DNA from: Flexivirga endophytica
GTDB lineage: Bacteria > Actinomycetota > Actinomycetes > Actinomycetales > Dermatophilaceae
Assembly (NCBI RefSeq): GCF_014640635.1
Contig: NZ_BMHI01000001.1
Span: 620,001 to 684,000 of the forward strand
DNA length: 64,000 nucleotides
Direction: 5' to 3'
Made by a program: the position numbers and the translations under genes. Position 1 is the first letter of the stretch. Every line of letters begins with the position of its first letter. Positions 7,685 to 17,106 of this stretch are shown here, piece by piece. A model generated the notes under the pieces. It was not told the DNA's origin. It worked only from the letters and a program-made list of their open reading frames with translations, and did not search any database.

Positions 7685-8964
7685 CGAACGAACTCGCACG
7701 GAGAACAGTCCTTCTCGGCGGTATTGCCGGACTGTCGCTGACCGCTTCCGCGTGCAGTGTCACCGGCGGCGGTAAGAGCAAGGGTGGTTCCGGGTCTGGC
7801 AAAGGCACGATCAGTGCCTTGTTCATGAAGCAAGCGGGCTACTCCGAGGCCGACATCCACGGCATGATCGCGTCCTTCGAGTCCAAGCACCCCGACATCA
7901 AGGTCAAGCCGACGTTCGTCGCGTATGAGGCATTGCACGACAAGGTCGTGACCGCGGCGCCGGCCGGAACCTACGACGTAGAACTGATCGATGTCATCTG
8001 GCCGGCCGAGTTCGCATCAGGCGGACTCGTCACTGACATCACGAGCAAGATGCCGGAGGACTGGCACACCAGAATGCTGGGCGGAGCGCTGAACACCGCC
8101 GAATACCAGGACAAGTACTACGGCGTCCCGTGGGGGCCGTCGACAAAGCTCTTCTACTACAACACCGCGATGCTGCAGAAGATCGGCGCTAGCAAAGCGG
8201 ACCTCGACACCTGGGACCACGTGTTGGCGGTATCTCGAAAACTCAAGTCACACGGCGTCTGCAAGTATCCGATCGCGTGGAGTTGGGCTCAGGCCGAAGC
8301 ACTGATCTGCGACTACGCGCAGCTGCTCGGTGCGTTCGGGGGTTCATTCCTCGACTCCGCCGGCAAGCTGCACTTGGACAGTGATGCCGGAGTCAAGACG
8401 CTCACGTGGATGTGCCAGACCTTGAAGGACGGCCTCACCAACCCTGGTTCAACGACCTTCCTCGAGGATGATGTCTCGAAGTCCATGGCCCAGGGCCAGA
8501 CCGCCTTCTCGCTCAACTGGGACAGCACCTACCGCGATCTGAATGATCGGTCGATCTCAAAGGTCGTCGGCAAGAACGGCGTCATGGCGACGCCGAAAGG
8601 GCCGTCGGGCAAGCAGCCCGGCGTCAACGGTGCTATGGCGCTGTCGATCGCGAAGTCCTCGAAGAACCAGGACGCGGCGTGGAAGTTCATCGAGTACGTC
8701 ACCGGTGAGGCCATCCAGGAGCGGTACATCAAGAGCAGTGCGTCCAACTGGAAGGCCAGCTACGACAAGCCGAAGGTGATTGCCACGAACAAGCCGGTTT
8801 TCGACGCCTACAAGGTTGCGTTGAGGGAGACCATTCTTCGGCCGGCGGTGCCGGGCTACAACAAGATCTCCCAAGGTCTGCAGGTCGAGATCCAGAAGGC
8901 GCTGCTCGGCAAGAAGACGCCGTCGAAGGCACTGCGCGACGCGCAGGCGGCGAGCAATACATGA
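7681..8964 (+). CDS. Extracellular sugar-binding lipoprotein (family 1 ABC solute-binding protein)
   Basis: This 427-residue protein binds the sugar outside the cell. The N-terminus has a twin-arginine-like ARRTVLLGG and a lipobox ending at Cys25 (TASAC). A glycine/serine-rich linker follows, and then a MalE/UgpB-type fold: ISALFMKQAGYSEAD at the start, and YYGVPWGPSTKLFYYN, the usual family-1 signature for substrate-contact residues. Length is normal for the family. The gene overlaps both neighbours by 4 bases and is the ligand-recognition subunit for the permeases at 8961 and 9899. No ATPase is encoded in the operon, so a shared MsiK-like ATPase elsewhere is expected. Confidence 0.93.
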   Translation: MTNELARRTVLLGGIAGLSLTASACSVTGGGKSKGGSGSGKGTISALFMKQAGYSEADIHGMIASFESKHPDIKVKPTFVAYEALHDKVVTAAPAGTYDVELIDVIWPAEFASGGLVTDITSKMPEDWHTRMLGGALNTAEYQDKYYGVPWGPSTKLFYYNTAMLQKIGASKADLDTWDHVLAVSRKLKSHGVCKYPIAWSWAQAEALICDYAQLLGAFGGSFLDSAGKLHLDSDAGVKTLTWMCQTLKDGLTNPGSTTFLEDDVSKSMAQGQTAFSLNWDSTYRDLNDRSISKVVGKNGVMATPKGPSGKQPGVNGAMALSIAKSSKNQDAAWKFIEYVTGEAIQERYIKSSASNWKASYDKPKVIATNKPVFDAYKVALRETILRPAVPGYNKISQGLQVEIQKALLGKKTPSKALRDAQAASNT

Positions 8965-9902
8965 TGCGCCCCGGTCGCACACAGGAGTTCCCGCAGGGGT
9001 TGGCGGTCCGACCGAAGAAGTCGAACGGCCAGGGAAAGATGGCGTTCTGGCTGTTGCTCCCGGCGCTCGTCGCGGTCTTCGGCATCGTGATCTACCCGGT
9101 TGTGCGGACGCTGGTCATCTCACTGTTCGAAGTGAACTCGGTGATGGCCACGGACACGCCCTTCGTCGGGTTGGGAAACTACGAGAAGGTCCTGTCTGAC
9201 GCGGGTTTCTGGGCCGCGATCGGCCGCACGTTCTACTTCACCGTGACTTCGACGGTGCTCGAGCTTGTACTCGGACTTGCTCTTGCAGGACTTCTCAATG
9301 CACGTATTCGTGGACGATGGGTCCTGCGGACCATCGTCGTGATTCCGTGGGCGGTCCCTACGATCGTCAACGCCGCATTGTGGAAGGGAATCTTCAACGC
9401 GCAGTACGGGGCGTTGAACGGGATCCTCTCCCAGCTGGGATTTCAGAGCGACTACCGCGCCTGGCTCGGATCACCGACCGCTGCCATGAATGCCGTGATC
9501 GTCGCCGATGTGTGGAAGACAACCCCGTTGGTCGCATTCTTCCTCCTGGCCGGTTTGGCGAGCATTCCGAACGACATCTACGAAGCGGCGAAGCTGGACC
9601 GAGCCTCGAGAGTGCGGACCTTCTTCTCGGTGACCCTGCCGCTGTTGGTGCCGTCGGTGTCGATCGTGCTCGTGCTGCGCACTGTGGAGGCGTTCAAGGT
9701 GTTCGACATCATTTACGGGATGACCCGGGGTGGTCCGGCGAACGGGACGCAGACGATTGCGTACTACGCGTACACGTCGGCCTTCTCGGACCAGAGCTAC
9801 GGGATGGGTTCGGCCATTTCGTACCTCATCGTCATCGTGATCCTGCTGCTGTCCGCGGTGTATCTACGCGCCCTGCGCAGGTCGGAGATGAGTCTGCTAT
9901 GA
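8961..9902 (+). CDS. Sugar ABC transporter permease (MalF/UgpA-like)
   Basis: This inner-membrane subunit of 313 residues has six expected helices. The MalF-type EAA loop is visible as YEAAKLDRASRVRTFFSVTL, which contacts the ATPase. The N-terminus up to about residue 25 is polar. Two ATGs overlap the upstream stop (8961 and 8964) and either could be used. The stop overlaps the next gene by 4 bases. It works as a heterodimer with the product of 9899-10744. Confidence 0.93.
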   Translation: MMRPGRTQEFPQGLAVRPKKSNGQGKMAFWLLLPALVAVFGIVIYPVVRTLVISLFEVNSVMATDTPFVGLGNYEKVLSDAGFWAAIGRTFYFTVTSTVLELVLGLALAGLLNARIRGRWVLRTIVVIPWAVPTIVNAALWKGIFNAQYGALNGILSQLGFQSDYRAWLGSPTAAMNAVIVADVWKTTPLVAFFLLAGLASIPNDIYEAAKLDRASRVRTFFSVTLPLLVPSVSIVLVLRTVEAFKVFDIIYGMTRGGPANGTQTIAYYAYTSAFSDQSYGMGSAISYLIVIVILLLSAVYLRALRRSEMSLL

Positions 9903-10744
9903 CGCTTCGTAAGCGCGATTCCGTGCTACTTCACCTCGCCGCTGTGTTCACCGCAGTGGTCATCCTGGTCCCGTTCCTCTACATGGTTGTTGCCAGCATC
10001 TCCCCGCAGTCGAACCTCATCAGCAAGCCGCCGAAGTGGATCCCCGACCACCTCGACTGGCACCGGTATTCGGACATGTTCTCGGGTTCGAGCGCCGCCG
10101 GGTCGACATTCAAGTCCGCGATGGCCAACTCTGTGATCGTTGCCTGCTGCACCGTCGCGATCTCGATGGTGATCTCGATCTTCGGCGCGTATGCCTTCGC
10201 ACGGCTGGAGTTTCGTGGCCGGCGTATGACGCTGATGATGTTCCTGGCGACATACATGCTGCCGCAGGTGGCGCTGCTCGTGCCGATGTACATCATCCTG
10301 AGCGGCTTTGGGTTGTTGGACAGCAAGATCGGCCTGATCCTGGTCGACTGTTCGCTCGTCATCCCCTTCACGCTGTGGATCCTGAGCAACTATTTCCTGA
10401 CGGTGCCGCGCGACTTGGAGGACGCAGCTCGGGTCGACGGATGCACGCGGGTCGGTGCACTGTTCCGGGTGATTCTGCCGACCGCGAAGCCAGGGATCTT
10501 CGCCGCAATCATGTTCTCGTTCCTGCTCGCGTGGGACGAATTCATGTACGCCTTGGTCTTCACCTCCTCGACGAACTCAAAGACGGTTCCCGTCGCCATC
10601 TCGGAATTCGCCGGTCGCTATACCACGGACTTCGGTCTAGTTGCCGCAGGCGGCGTTCTGGCGGCGTTGCCGCCGGTCATCATTGCCATCGTTTTTCAAC
10701 GCTACGTCGTCAGCGGCATGGTCGCCGGCGCCGTGAAGGAGTGA
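9899..10744 (+). CDS. Sugar ABC transporter permease (MalG/UgpE-like)
   Basis: This is the second inner-membrane subunit, 281 residues. It shows the MalG pattern: an N-terminal helix, a periplasmic segment, then four or five helices with the EAA loop LEDAARVDGCTRVGALFRVI. The ATG at 9899 overlaps the MalF-like stop. The frame is open far upstream, but that part is only a shadow of the preceding gene. The C-terminal FQRYVVSGMVAGAVKE is typical of the family, which supports an intact gene. Confidence 0.93.
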   Translation: MTLRKRDSVLLHLAAVFTAVVILVPFLYMVVASISPQSNLISKPPKWIPDHLDWHRYSDMFSGSSAAGSTFKSAMANSVIVACCTVAISMVISIFGAYAFARLEFRGRRMTLMMFLATYMLPQVALLVPMYIILSGFGLLDSKIGLILVDCSLVIPFTLWILSNYFLTVPRDLEDAARVDGCTRVGALFRVILPTAKPGIFAAIMFSFLLAWDEFMYALVFTSSTNSKTVPVAISEFAGRYTTDFGLVAAGGVLAALPPVIIAIVFQRYVVSGMVAGAVKE

Positions 10745-10753
10745 CAGATCTTT

Positions 10754-11794
10754 ATGCAGCACATTGGTTTTCACAAGTCTCTCGCCAATCAGGCGGACAA
10801 TCTCGAACTCACGCTTGCATCCGTGCGGGCCGCACTCGCTCAACCCGAACTGCCGCAATGGGAGGAGAGCGACCGCATCGTGGTGGTCGCCATGGGCGCT
10901 TCGACGAACGCCGGTGATGCACTCGTCGCCGCGCTGCGGGCCCGAGGCATCACTGCGGTCAACGCGAACGCGGCGGACATCGCGCATGCTCCCGCGGGCT
11001 ATCTGTCGGGCGCTCAGTTCGTGCTCGTGTCCGAGTCGGGACGAAGCCCGGAGCCGCTGGCGGCCGCCGAGCGGCTACCGAGCGGTCGGCGGATTGCGAT
11101 CACGAACGATCCGGGCGCGCCGCTGGCAGGTGCCGTCGACGCGGTCCTGCCGTTGGGCGGATGGGACGATTCGCGTGTCTACACAACGGGATTCACGGCC
11201 ACACTGCTCACATTCGCGCTTCTGCTCCGCCATCAGTTCGGGTCGGACGTGGCTCCGGACCCAGCCACTGGAGTGCAACTGGTGCGTGAGCTGACCGAGC
11301 GCCGCGTGCCCGAGGTGAAACGCGCGGCGGCGATCCTGGGATCGGCTGGCGCCCTGGATGTCGTGGGGTCGGGACTTTCTCTGTCAGCGGCCGCCGAGGG
11401 CGCGTTGATGGTGCGCGAGGGCGCCCGGTTGCATGCCACGGCGTATGACACGTACCAATACATTCACGGACCGATGGAGTCACTCAACCGGCAGTCGGGT
11501 CTCGTCATACTCGGCGATGGCCGCGAGTTGGGTGTGGTGGACATGACGCTCGAGCGCGAGGTGCCGACTGTGCTGCTCACCTGCGCGGACCCGGCGGGCC
11601 TCCCGCGCGAAGCGGACAGTAGGGGAGTCGTCCTCTCCTTGCCCGAGAACGCACGAGGGCTCAATCGGACAGTGGCGGAAACCGTGTTGCTGCAGCAATT
11701 GGTCGGTGAGCTCACTGCTAATCTTGGCCTCGACATTGACGAATTCCTCTACAACCAGCCCGACACGAAAGTGGCGAAATCCGAGGTGCCGTGA
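10754..11794 (+). CDS. SIS-domain sugar-phosphate isomerase/deaminase (AgaS/GlmS-isomerase-like)
   Basis: This 346-residue cytoplasmic protein has two SIS (sugar isomerase) halves. The first contains VAMGASTNAGDAL and FVLVSESGRSPEPL, the phosphosugar-binding serine/threonine loop. The second contains DVVGSGLSLSAAAEGALMVREGA, close to the lyase/deaminase-type SIS loop with its conserved glutamate. In this operon it would act after the BadF-type kinase on an amino-sugar phosphate, isomerising or deaminating it to a glycolytic intermediate. That assignment rests on context. It overlaps the ROK gene by 4 bases (GTGA). Confidence 0.85.
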   Translation: MQHIGFHKSLANQADNLELTLASVRAALAQPELPQWEESDRIVVVAMGASTNAGDALVAALRARGITAVNANAADIAHAPAGYLSGAQFVLVSESGRSPEPLAAAERLPSGRRIAITNDPGAPLAGAVDAVLPLGGWDDSRVYTTGFTATLLTFALLLRHQFGSDVAPDPATGVQLVRELTERRVPEVKRAAAILGSAGALDVVGSGLSLSAAAEGALMVREGARLHATAYDTYQYIHGPMESLNRQSGLVILGDGRELGVVDMTLEREVPTVLLTCADPAGLPREADSRGVVLSLPENARGLNRTVAETVLLQQLVGELTANLGLDIDEFLYNQPDTKVAKSEVP

Positions 11795-13026
11795 GCCGGT
11801 CGCAGCGAGCAGCAGCGCAACGTAGCTCACCATCGAACCAAGTAGCCACGACCCGGACTGTCTCGTCCATCAATCAGAGCGCGATAGTGGCGGTGCTGCG
11901 GGACCACGGCCCGTTGTCGCGCCAGCAGATCGGTGAGATCACCGGCCTCAGCCCGGCGACCGTGAACAGGCTCACCAAGAGCATGCTCGCCGAGAAGCTC
12001 TTGGTCGTGGACGGACACGAGGCGTCGACAGGAGGCCGCCCCTCCCTGATCCTGCGATATACCGGCGGGTCTCGAGTCGTTGCCGCGCTGCAGCTACGAC
12101 GTGACGAGATGCGGGCCGCGCTGGTCGACTTCGACGGCAACATCATCGAGCATCGGTCGGTCTCCGTGCCGTCCCACGCTCGCGGTGCGAAGGCGGACAG
12201 CGAGAAGCGTGTCGAGGCGGTGGGTGACCTTCTCGACGACCTGATGGACGTCGCGCAGCGTGCGTCCACCCCCTGTCAGGCCGTGGGCATCTCGGTGCCC
12301 GGCGTGATCGAGAAGAGCACGAACAAGGTGGGTGTCATCCCGGAGTTGGGCTGGCCTCGAGCGCCCATCGCTGAGTTGTTGCGCGACCGCTCTGATCTGC
12401 CGATCGTCGTCGAGAACGATGCAAATGCACTGGCTTTCGCGGAATACCTCTCCGGTGCCGGAGTAGGTATGACAAGTCTGGTCGCAGTGCTGCTCGACAA
12501 CGGCATGGGTGCGGGCATCATCAGCAACGGCGCCATCCACCGAGGCCAGCACGGCGAGGCCGGTGAGATCGGCTACCTGCTGATGGATCGCGCGGCGCTT
12601 GCCCGGTCGTACGAGGATCTGGGAGACCTGGAGGACCGGGTCGGATCCGTGGCGATCACCCGCGAAGCGCGTCGCCGGGGCATCAAGGTGAGCGGGGGCC
12701 GTGTGTTGACTGCGCGAGACATCATCTCGCTCGCGGCGACGGGTGACGCCCGCGCGGAAGAGCTGCTCGAGGAGATCTTGGACCTGGTGGCGATGGCGGT
12801 TGCCGCTATCACGGTCGTGATCGATCCCGAGGCGATCATCGTGGGGAGTGACCTCAGCACACCGGACGAGGAAATCATGGCGCGGATACGAAATCGACTG
12901 GTAGGTCGGGTGATTCGGGTGCCGCAACTCATCCCTTCGCAACTCGGCGCCGATGCGGTTTTGTTGGGCGTCGCCGAGTTGGCCATCCGGTCCGTGGCCC
13001 CGACCGGATTCGCGGCGAGGGCGTAG
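11791..13026 (+). CDS. ROK family transcriptional regulator
   Basis: This is a NagC/XylR-type regulator of 411 residues. The N-terminal winged helix-turn-helix spans about residues 28-80 (LSRQQIGEITGLSPATVNRL). The ROK sugar-kinase-like domain follows, with GISVPGVI and VENDANALAFAEYL. In ROK kinases the second motif contains the catalytic Asp; here it is VVENDANALA, so the Asp is retained. The zinc-type CxCGxxGC cluster of many ROK proteins is replaced by GQHGEAGEIGYLLMD, without cysteines. The GTG start overlaps the SIS gene stop. As the last gene of the sugar operon it is the likely local repressor, with the inverted repeat at 6731-6755 as a candidate site. Confidence 0.93.
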   Translation: MSRSQRAAAQRSSPSNQVATTRTVSSINQSAIVAVLRDHGPLSRQQIGEITGLSPATVNRLTKSMLAEKLLVVDGHEASTGGRPSLILRYTGGSRVVAALQLRRDEMRAALVDFDGNIIEHRSVSVPSHARGAKADSEKRVEAVGDLLDDLMDVAQRASTPCQAVGISVPGVIEKSTNKVGVIPELGWPRAPIAELLRDRSDLPIVVENDANALAFAEYLSGAGVGMTSLVAVLLDNGMGAGIISNGAIHRGQHGEAGEIGYLLMDRAALARSYEDLGDLEDRVGSVAITREARRRGIKVSGGRVLTARDIISLAATGDARAEELLEEILDLVAMAVAAITVVIDPEAIIVGSDLSTPDEEIMARIRNRLVGRVIRVPQLIPSQLGADAVLLGVAELAIRSVAPTGFAARA

Positions 13027-13112
13027 CTCTATCGAGCGTTGGCTCGGAACGGTTCGGTCTGCTGACGGTCCTGCACAGGCTCCGCTAGCAGGCGACGTTG
13101 GAGCGTGGAGAG

Positions 13113-13520
13113 CTATCGGCGCGGCGCCCCACCCACAAGCACAACACCATCGGACGGCACGATCTGAGCGCCCAACGGCAGCAACGAGATCGGCACCATC
13201 TTGAAGCTCGCAATGCCGAGCGGTATGCCGATGATCGTCACGCAGAGCGCGACGCCGGTCACGATGTGCCCGATGGCGAGCCAGATCCCGGCGAAGATGA
13301 ACCAGATGACGTTGCCGATCGCCGACGCCGCACCTGCGCGCGGATCCTTCACCACAGTCCGTCCGAAGGGCCACAGTGCATAGTTCGCGATCCGGAACGA
13401 CGCGATCCCGAACGGGATCGTGATGATCAGGATGCAGCAGATCACGCCCGCGATGACGTATCCGACCGCCATCCAGAACCCGCAGAGGATCAGCCAGATG
13501 ATGTTGAGAAGGGTGCGCAT
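13113..13520 (-). CDS. YccF domain-containing membrane protein
   Basis: This 135-residue integral membrane protein matches the YccF family: LLNIIWLILCGFWMAVGYVI, then ITIPFGIASFRIANYALWPFG, and a second related pair of helices with IGIPLGIASFKM. The tandem IP-x-G-IASF words are the internal duplication typical of YccF. The function of the family is unknown. It lies convergent to the ROK gene and downstream of GH95 on the same strand, 38 bases from the GH95 stop, possibly co-transcribed. Confidence 0.9.
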   Translation of the reverse strand: MRTLLNIIWLILCGFWMAVGYVIAGVICCILIITIPFGIASFRIANYALWPFGRTVVKDPRAGAASAIGNVIWFIFAGIWLAIGHIVTGVALCVTIIGIPLGIASFKMVPISLLPLGAQIVPSDGVVLVGGAPRR

Positions 13521-13558
13521 CGACCTATTGTGACCTCAGGTGCTACTCACCTTGGCAT

Positions 13559-15988
13559 TCATCGGGTTTCGGCGTCGGTGGGCCATGCCTTCGCAGGTGG
13601 CCGCACGGTGACCGACCGGCCTGGTTTGAGTGAGATGAGCTGTGTCCACTCTCCATATGCGATGGTCGTATGGCGACCACCGACGCTCCGGATGGTCGCG
13701 GAGCGGACCTGCCGGCCGGTCCACGTGACGTCGACGGTGAAGCCGCCCCGTGCTCCGATGCCGCGGACGGCGCCGTCGGACCAGGCGGTCGGTGTGGCCG
13801 GGAGCAGCTCGATGAGTCCGGGACGCGAGTAGACGAGCATCTCCAGCATCGCCGACGGGGTGCCGAGGTTGGCGTCGATCTGGAAGGTGGAGCGGCTGCC
13901 CAGGTCGTACATGTCGAAGAAGTTGACCGCCGTGCCGTTCCTGTTGTCGACGCTCGGTTTGAGCACCGTGGTGACGGCTTGGTAGGCCATGGCCGCGTTC
14001 TTCAGCCGTGCCCAGCAGAGCCCGCGCCAGGCCATGCCCCAGCCGTAGCTGGACATGCCGCGTGCGGTGAGCAGCTTGGTCGCGCCGTCGACGAGGTATG
14101 ACGGTGCGGTGTCGGGTGCCAGTCGGTCGCCGGGGAAGAGGCCGACCAGCGGGGACAGGTGCCGGTGTGCGGGGTCGCCGAGCTCGTCGGGGCTCATCCA
14201 TTCTTCGAGCTTGCCGCTGGTGGGGCTGACCTGCGGCAGGTAGAGCTGCCGGCGCAGGCGGTCGATCTCCGCGGCATACGAGCGGTCGCGGTGCAGCACC
14301 TTGGTGGCGGTGCCCAGGTTGCCGAAGAGCTGCCAGACCAGCTCCTGGGCGTAGGTGATGCCGCGTGCGTCCTCGGGCCCCTGCTCGGGTGACCAATCGT
14401 GGTCGTCCACAAGCACTTTCGTCTCCTTGCCGGTGGCCGGGTCGGTGACGGTGGTCGTCACCAGCCGCGCCTGCCAGAAGTCGCACGCTCCCTTGAGTAA
14501 GGGGTAGATTTTGGCGAGGTATGCCGCGTCCTGGGTGAATTCGTAGTGCTCGAAGAGGGAGTTGCACAGCCAGGCGTTGCCGGCCGGGTGCCACCACCAG
14601 CCGCTGCCGCCGTAGGGGTTCGTGGAGATGCCGAGCGTCCAGCCGGCGATCTTTCCGCTGGTGTTGCGGAAGCCGTTGCGCGGATCGTTGAAGAGCTTGT
14701 GGGTGGCAGACGTCCAGCCGGGCAGTTGCGCCACGGCGTAGTCGGCGAGTGCGGTGAAGCAGTCGCCGAGGCCGGCGCGGTCGGCCAGCCAGTAGTTCAT
14801 CTGCAGGTTGATGTCGGTGTGGTAGTCCGCCATCCAGTCAGGGTTGTTGCGGTCGATCCACAGGCCCTGCAGGTTGATCGGCAGCATCGAGCGTGACGCG
14901 GTGATCGTCAGGTAGCGGCCGAACTGCAGGTAGCTCGCCTCCAGCTCGGGGTCGGGAGTGGCGGACGACGCACGTTCCGCGAGACGCTCGGGGATCGGCA
15001 TGGCACGTTGGGCGCGTGTGGACTTGCCGAGGTCGACGTCCAGGGTGTCGAAGAGCGCGCGGTAGTCGGCGACGTGTGCGCCGAGTAGCCGGCGCGCACC
15101 GCGCTTGATCGCGCGCTGCGCGCGGTCGAGGGCTACCTGCAGGGGGTCAATCGTCTTGTCCTGGTAGGAGATCGACGGGTCGGGCGCGTAGTTGGTGCCG
15201 CCGGAGATGACGACGAGGAGCTCTCGGCAGTCTTCGAAGTCCAGGCCGCCGGTGACCGAGCCGCCGGGCGATGCGGCGGTGAGCACGCAGCCGTAGCGCA
15301 GTCCGTTGGCGAGGGTGCCGGCCAAGTGCGCGGCAGCGCCGGTCGTGCTGACGGTTTCGTCGTGGGTGCCGTCCAAGTGCAGCGACCCGGTCAAGCCCCC
15401 GCCACCGTCCTGCGAGAGGGCAACGATCAGGACGTCGTCGGGGTGACTGGCGTAGACGGTGCGCCGATGGGTGACGCCGTCGATCTTGTATGTGGTGGTG
15501 GCCAAGCCATTGCTCATGTCCAGGCGGCGCTCGTAGTCGGTGACCACGGACGGAGTGTGTGCGGGGATGCTGATCGAGCACTTCGCGAGCATCGACAGCG
15601 TTCCGAAGTCATCTGTGCCATAAGGGAATTGCCCGTCCGAGCCCAGGGACGCATTGGCGCCGCCGGTCCAGAGGGTGGCGTCGGTGACGATGAACGAGTC
15701 GGCAGCCGGGTCACCCGTGGTGAGCGCCCCGAGTCGCCCGTTCCCGACCGGCAGCCCTTCCTCGAGGATCTGTGCCGGGTCTCCGGGGGAGGTGTAGCGC
15801 AGACATGTGGTGTCCGTTGTCGGGACGAGGTCGGCGGTGGCCGGCTCGGCGGCGTCTGCCGACTCCGGCCGAAACACCGGGAGCGACACCAGCGCCATCG
15901 AGGTGGCGAGTGCGCCGCCCAGCTGAAGTGCCTGTCGCCGCGGCAGCTGCGACGCTCGTGGACGGGTGGTCTCGGAAGGCTCAGACAT
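13559..15988 (-). CDS. Secreted glycoside hydrolase family 95 (alpha-L-fucosidase type)
   Basis: This exported enzyme is predicted to cleave terminal alpha-L-fucosyl (or galactosyl) residues. The N-terminus carries a twin-arginine signal (PRRQALQLGGALATS). GH95 hallmarks follow: GLPVGNGRLGAL and DATLWTGG in the N-terminal beta domain, and YHTDINLQMNYW in the (alpha/alpha)6 barrel, where the catalytic asparagines of the family reside. The ATG at 15988 was preferred over the one at 16018 because AGGAG lies 5 bases upstream of it; 809 residues result, a normal family length. It is not in a polysaccharide-utilisation operon, but the sugar importer lies nearby. Substrate linkage cannot be told from sequence. 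Confidence 0.93.
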   Translation of the reverse strand: MSEPSETTRPRASQLPRRQALQLGGALATSMALVSLPVFRPESADAAEPATADLVPTTDTTCLRYTSPGDPAQILEEGLPVGNGRLGALTTGDPAADSFIVTDATLWTGGANASLGSDGQFPYGTDDFGTLSMLAKCSISIPAHTPSVVTDYERRLDMSNGLATTTYKIDGVTHRRTVYASHPDDVLIVALSQDGGGGLTGSLHLDGTHDETVSTTGAAAHLAGTLANGLRYGCVLTAASPGGSVTGGLDFEDCRELLVVISGGTNYAPDPSISYQDKTIDPLQVALDRAQRAIKRGARRLLGAHVADYRALFDTLDVDLGKSTRAQRAMPIPERLAERASSATPDPELEASYLQFGRYLTITASRSMLPINLQGLWIDRNNPDWMADYHTDINLQMNYWLADRAGLGDCFTALADYAVAQLPGWTSATHKLFNDPRNGFRNTSGKIAGWTLGISTNPYGGSGWWWHPAGNAWLCNSLFEHYEFTQDAAYLAKIYPLLKGACDFWQARLVTTTVTDPATGKETKVLVDDHDWSPEQGPEDARGITYAQELVWQLFGNLGTATKVLHRDRSYAAEIDRLRRQLYLPQVSPTSGKLEEWMSPDELGDPAHRHLSPLVGLFPGDRLAPDTAPSYLVDGATKLLTARGMSSYGWGMAWRGLCWARLKNAAMAYQAVTTVLKPSVDNRNGTAVNFFDMYDLGSRSTFQIDANLGTPSAMLEMLVYSRPGLIELLPATPTAWSDGAVRGIGARGGFTVDVTWTGRQVRSATIRSVGGRHTTIAYGEWTQLISLKPGRSVTVRPPAKAWPTDAETR

Positions 15989-16072
15989 CGGTGCTCCTGG
16001 TGCAGGCGGCTCGGTCATGATGCAAGCACCTTCACACAGTAGAACTCGTCCGTGGGCGATTGAGACTGATCA

Positions 16073-16099
16073 ATTATCGCCAGTTAACGTCAATATCAA
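16073..16099 (-). promoter_or_regulatory. Candidate promoter of the GH95 gene
   Basis: On the minus strand TTGATA (16099-16094) and GATAAT (16078-16073) are separated by 15 bases, about 85 bases upstream of the chosen start. The segment from 16065 to 16100 is AT-rich and centred on GTTAAC, so it may also hold an operator. The spacing is short and the call is tentative. Confidence 0.35.
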
Positions 16100-16224
16100 T
16101 CACTCGGATCCGCCGGAGTCGCGTCGTTCGGATCCTTGCGAGGGGACGCGTATGTACGCGTTTCAAAGTCTGGCGGACGCGATACATCCGATGATTAGCC
16201 GGCTTCTGAGTAAGTCGTTCGACC

Positions 16225-17055
16225 TCACCCGGACGCCGGCTGACCGCCGAGCCGATCGGCCAGGTCGAGCTGCGTGGACCGGTAGTCGGCCACGAAGAGC
16301 GCGAGCATCTCGTCGAACAGCTCCGGCTGGAAGATCTGCGACGGGATCGTCAGGTGCTGCCACACCGAGTGGTCCCGGACGACCCAGCGCGACCAGAGTT
16401 CCTTGCGGTTGAGCACGTTGACGTCGACGCTGGCCTGTCGTCGCGAGTGCACGTTGTCGACTACACGGGTGAAGAGCATGATCGCCGGCTTGCCGTGGGA
16501 GACGCCCGCCCACAGCCGAACCCCGTTGACCATCAACGGAAGGTCGTCATCCTCGTCGAGCTCGACCTCCTCGTCATACGCGCTGCGGACGTGGGCGACC
16601 AGCGCGCCGAGGACCTGCTCACGGGTGCGGGTGAAGAGGGCTGAGGCGTCGTCACCGTCGACCGCAGGCACGCTGTCGCGGACACCGAGACCGAGGATGC
16701 CGACGCCGGCTGCCGCGGTGCCCTTGGCAGCGACCGTCAGCAATTGGGGGTGGGGAGTCCGGAAGCGTCCACCTTCCAGGACGGTCCGCAGCTGGTGCAC
16801 AGCGTCGGCCGGGTCGTCCGCGGTGGTGTAGACCTCGTCCCACCGGTAGTCGATCTGGATCACGTCACGGACCGGCGCGATGTCGATCACCCACGGCTCC
16901 GCGTCGCCTGACATGGGCACGTAGATCTGCAGCTTGTCCCACGGGTCGAGCATGGTGGACACGAATGCCGCCAGCCGACGCTCGAACAACTCCCAGGGAC
17001 CCATTGACGACCCCGGTGCCGCAGTCTCCTTCACCTGTTTCCTCATCCTGACCAC
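16225..17055 (-). CDS. Hypothetical protein, possibly YbjN/T3SS-chaperone-like fold
   Basis: This soluble 276-residue protein has no signal peptide or membrane segment. It alternates beta-rich stretches (DKLQIYVPM, EPWVIDIAPVRDVIQIDYRW) with acidic helices (EEVELDEDDDLPLMVNGVRL). The pattern resembles two copies of a YbjN-like or type III chaperone-like domain, a fold found in many actinobacterial proteins of unknown role, but this is a weak judgement. It lies at the left edge of the defence-rich island, on the same strand as the ADP-ribosylglycohydrolase genes. The ATG at 17055 is preceded by a purine-rich AAGGGG. I cannot assign a function. Confidence 0.7.
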   Translation of the reverse strand: MVRMRKQVKETAAPGSSMGPWELFERRLAAFVSTMLDPWDKLQIYVPMSGDAEPWVIDIAPVRDVIQIDYRWDEVYTTADDPADAVHQLRTVLEGGRFRTPHPQLLTVAAKGTAAAGVGILGLGVRDSVPAVDGDDASALFTRTREQVLGALVAHVRSAYDEEVELDEDDDLPLMVNGVRLWAGVSHGKPAIMLFTRVVDNVHSRRQASVDVNVLNRKELWSRWVVRDHSVWQHLTIPSQIFQPELFDEMLALFVADYRSTQLDLADRLGGQPASG

Positions 17056-17106
17056 CCCTTCCTTGTGTCCTCAGTCTTGCAGCGACCACCGACAGACGGT
17101 CGCCTT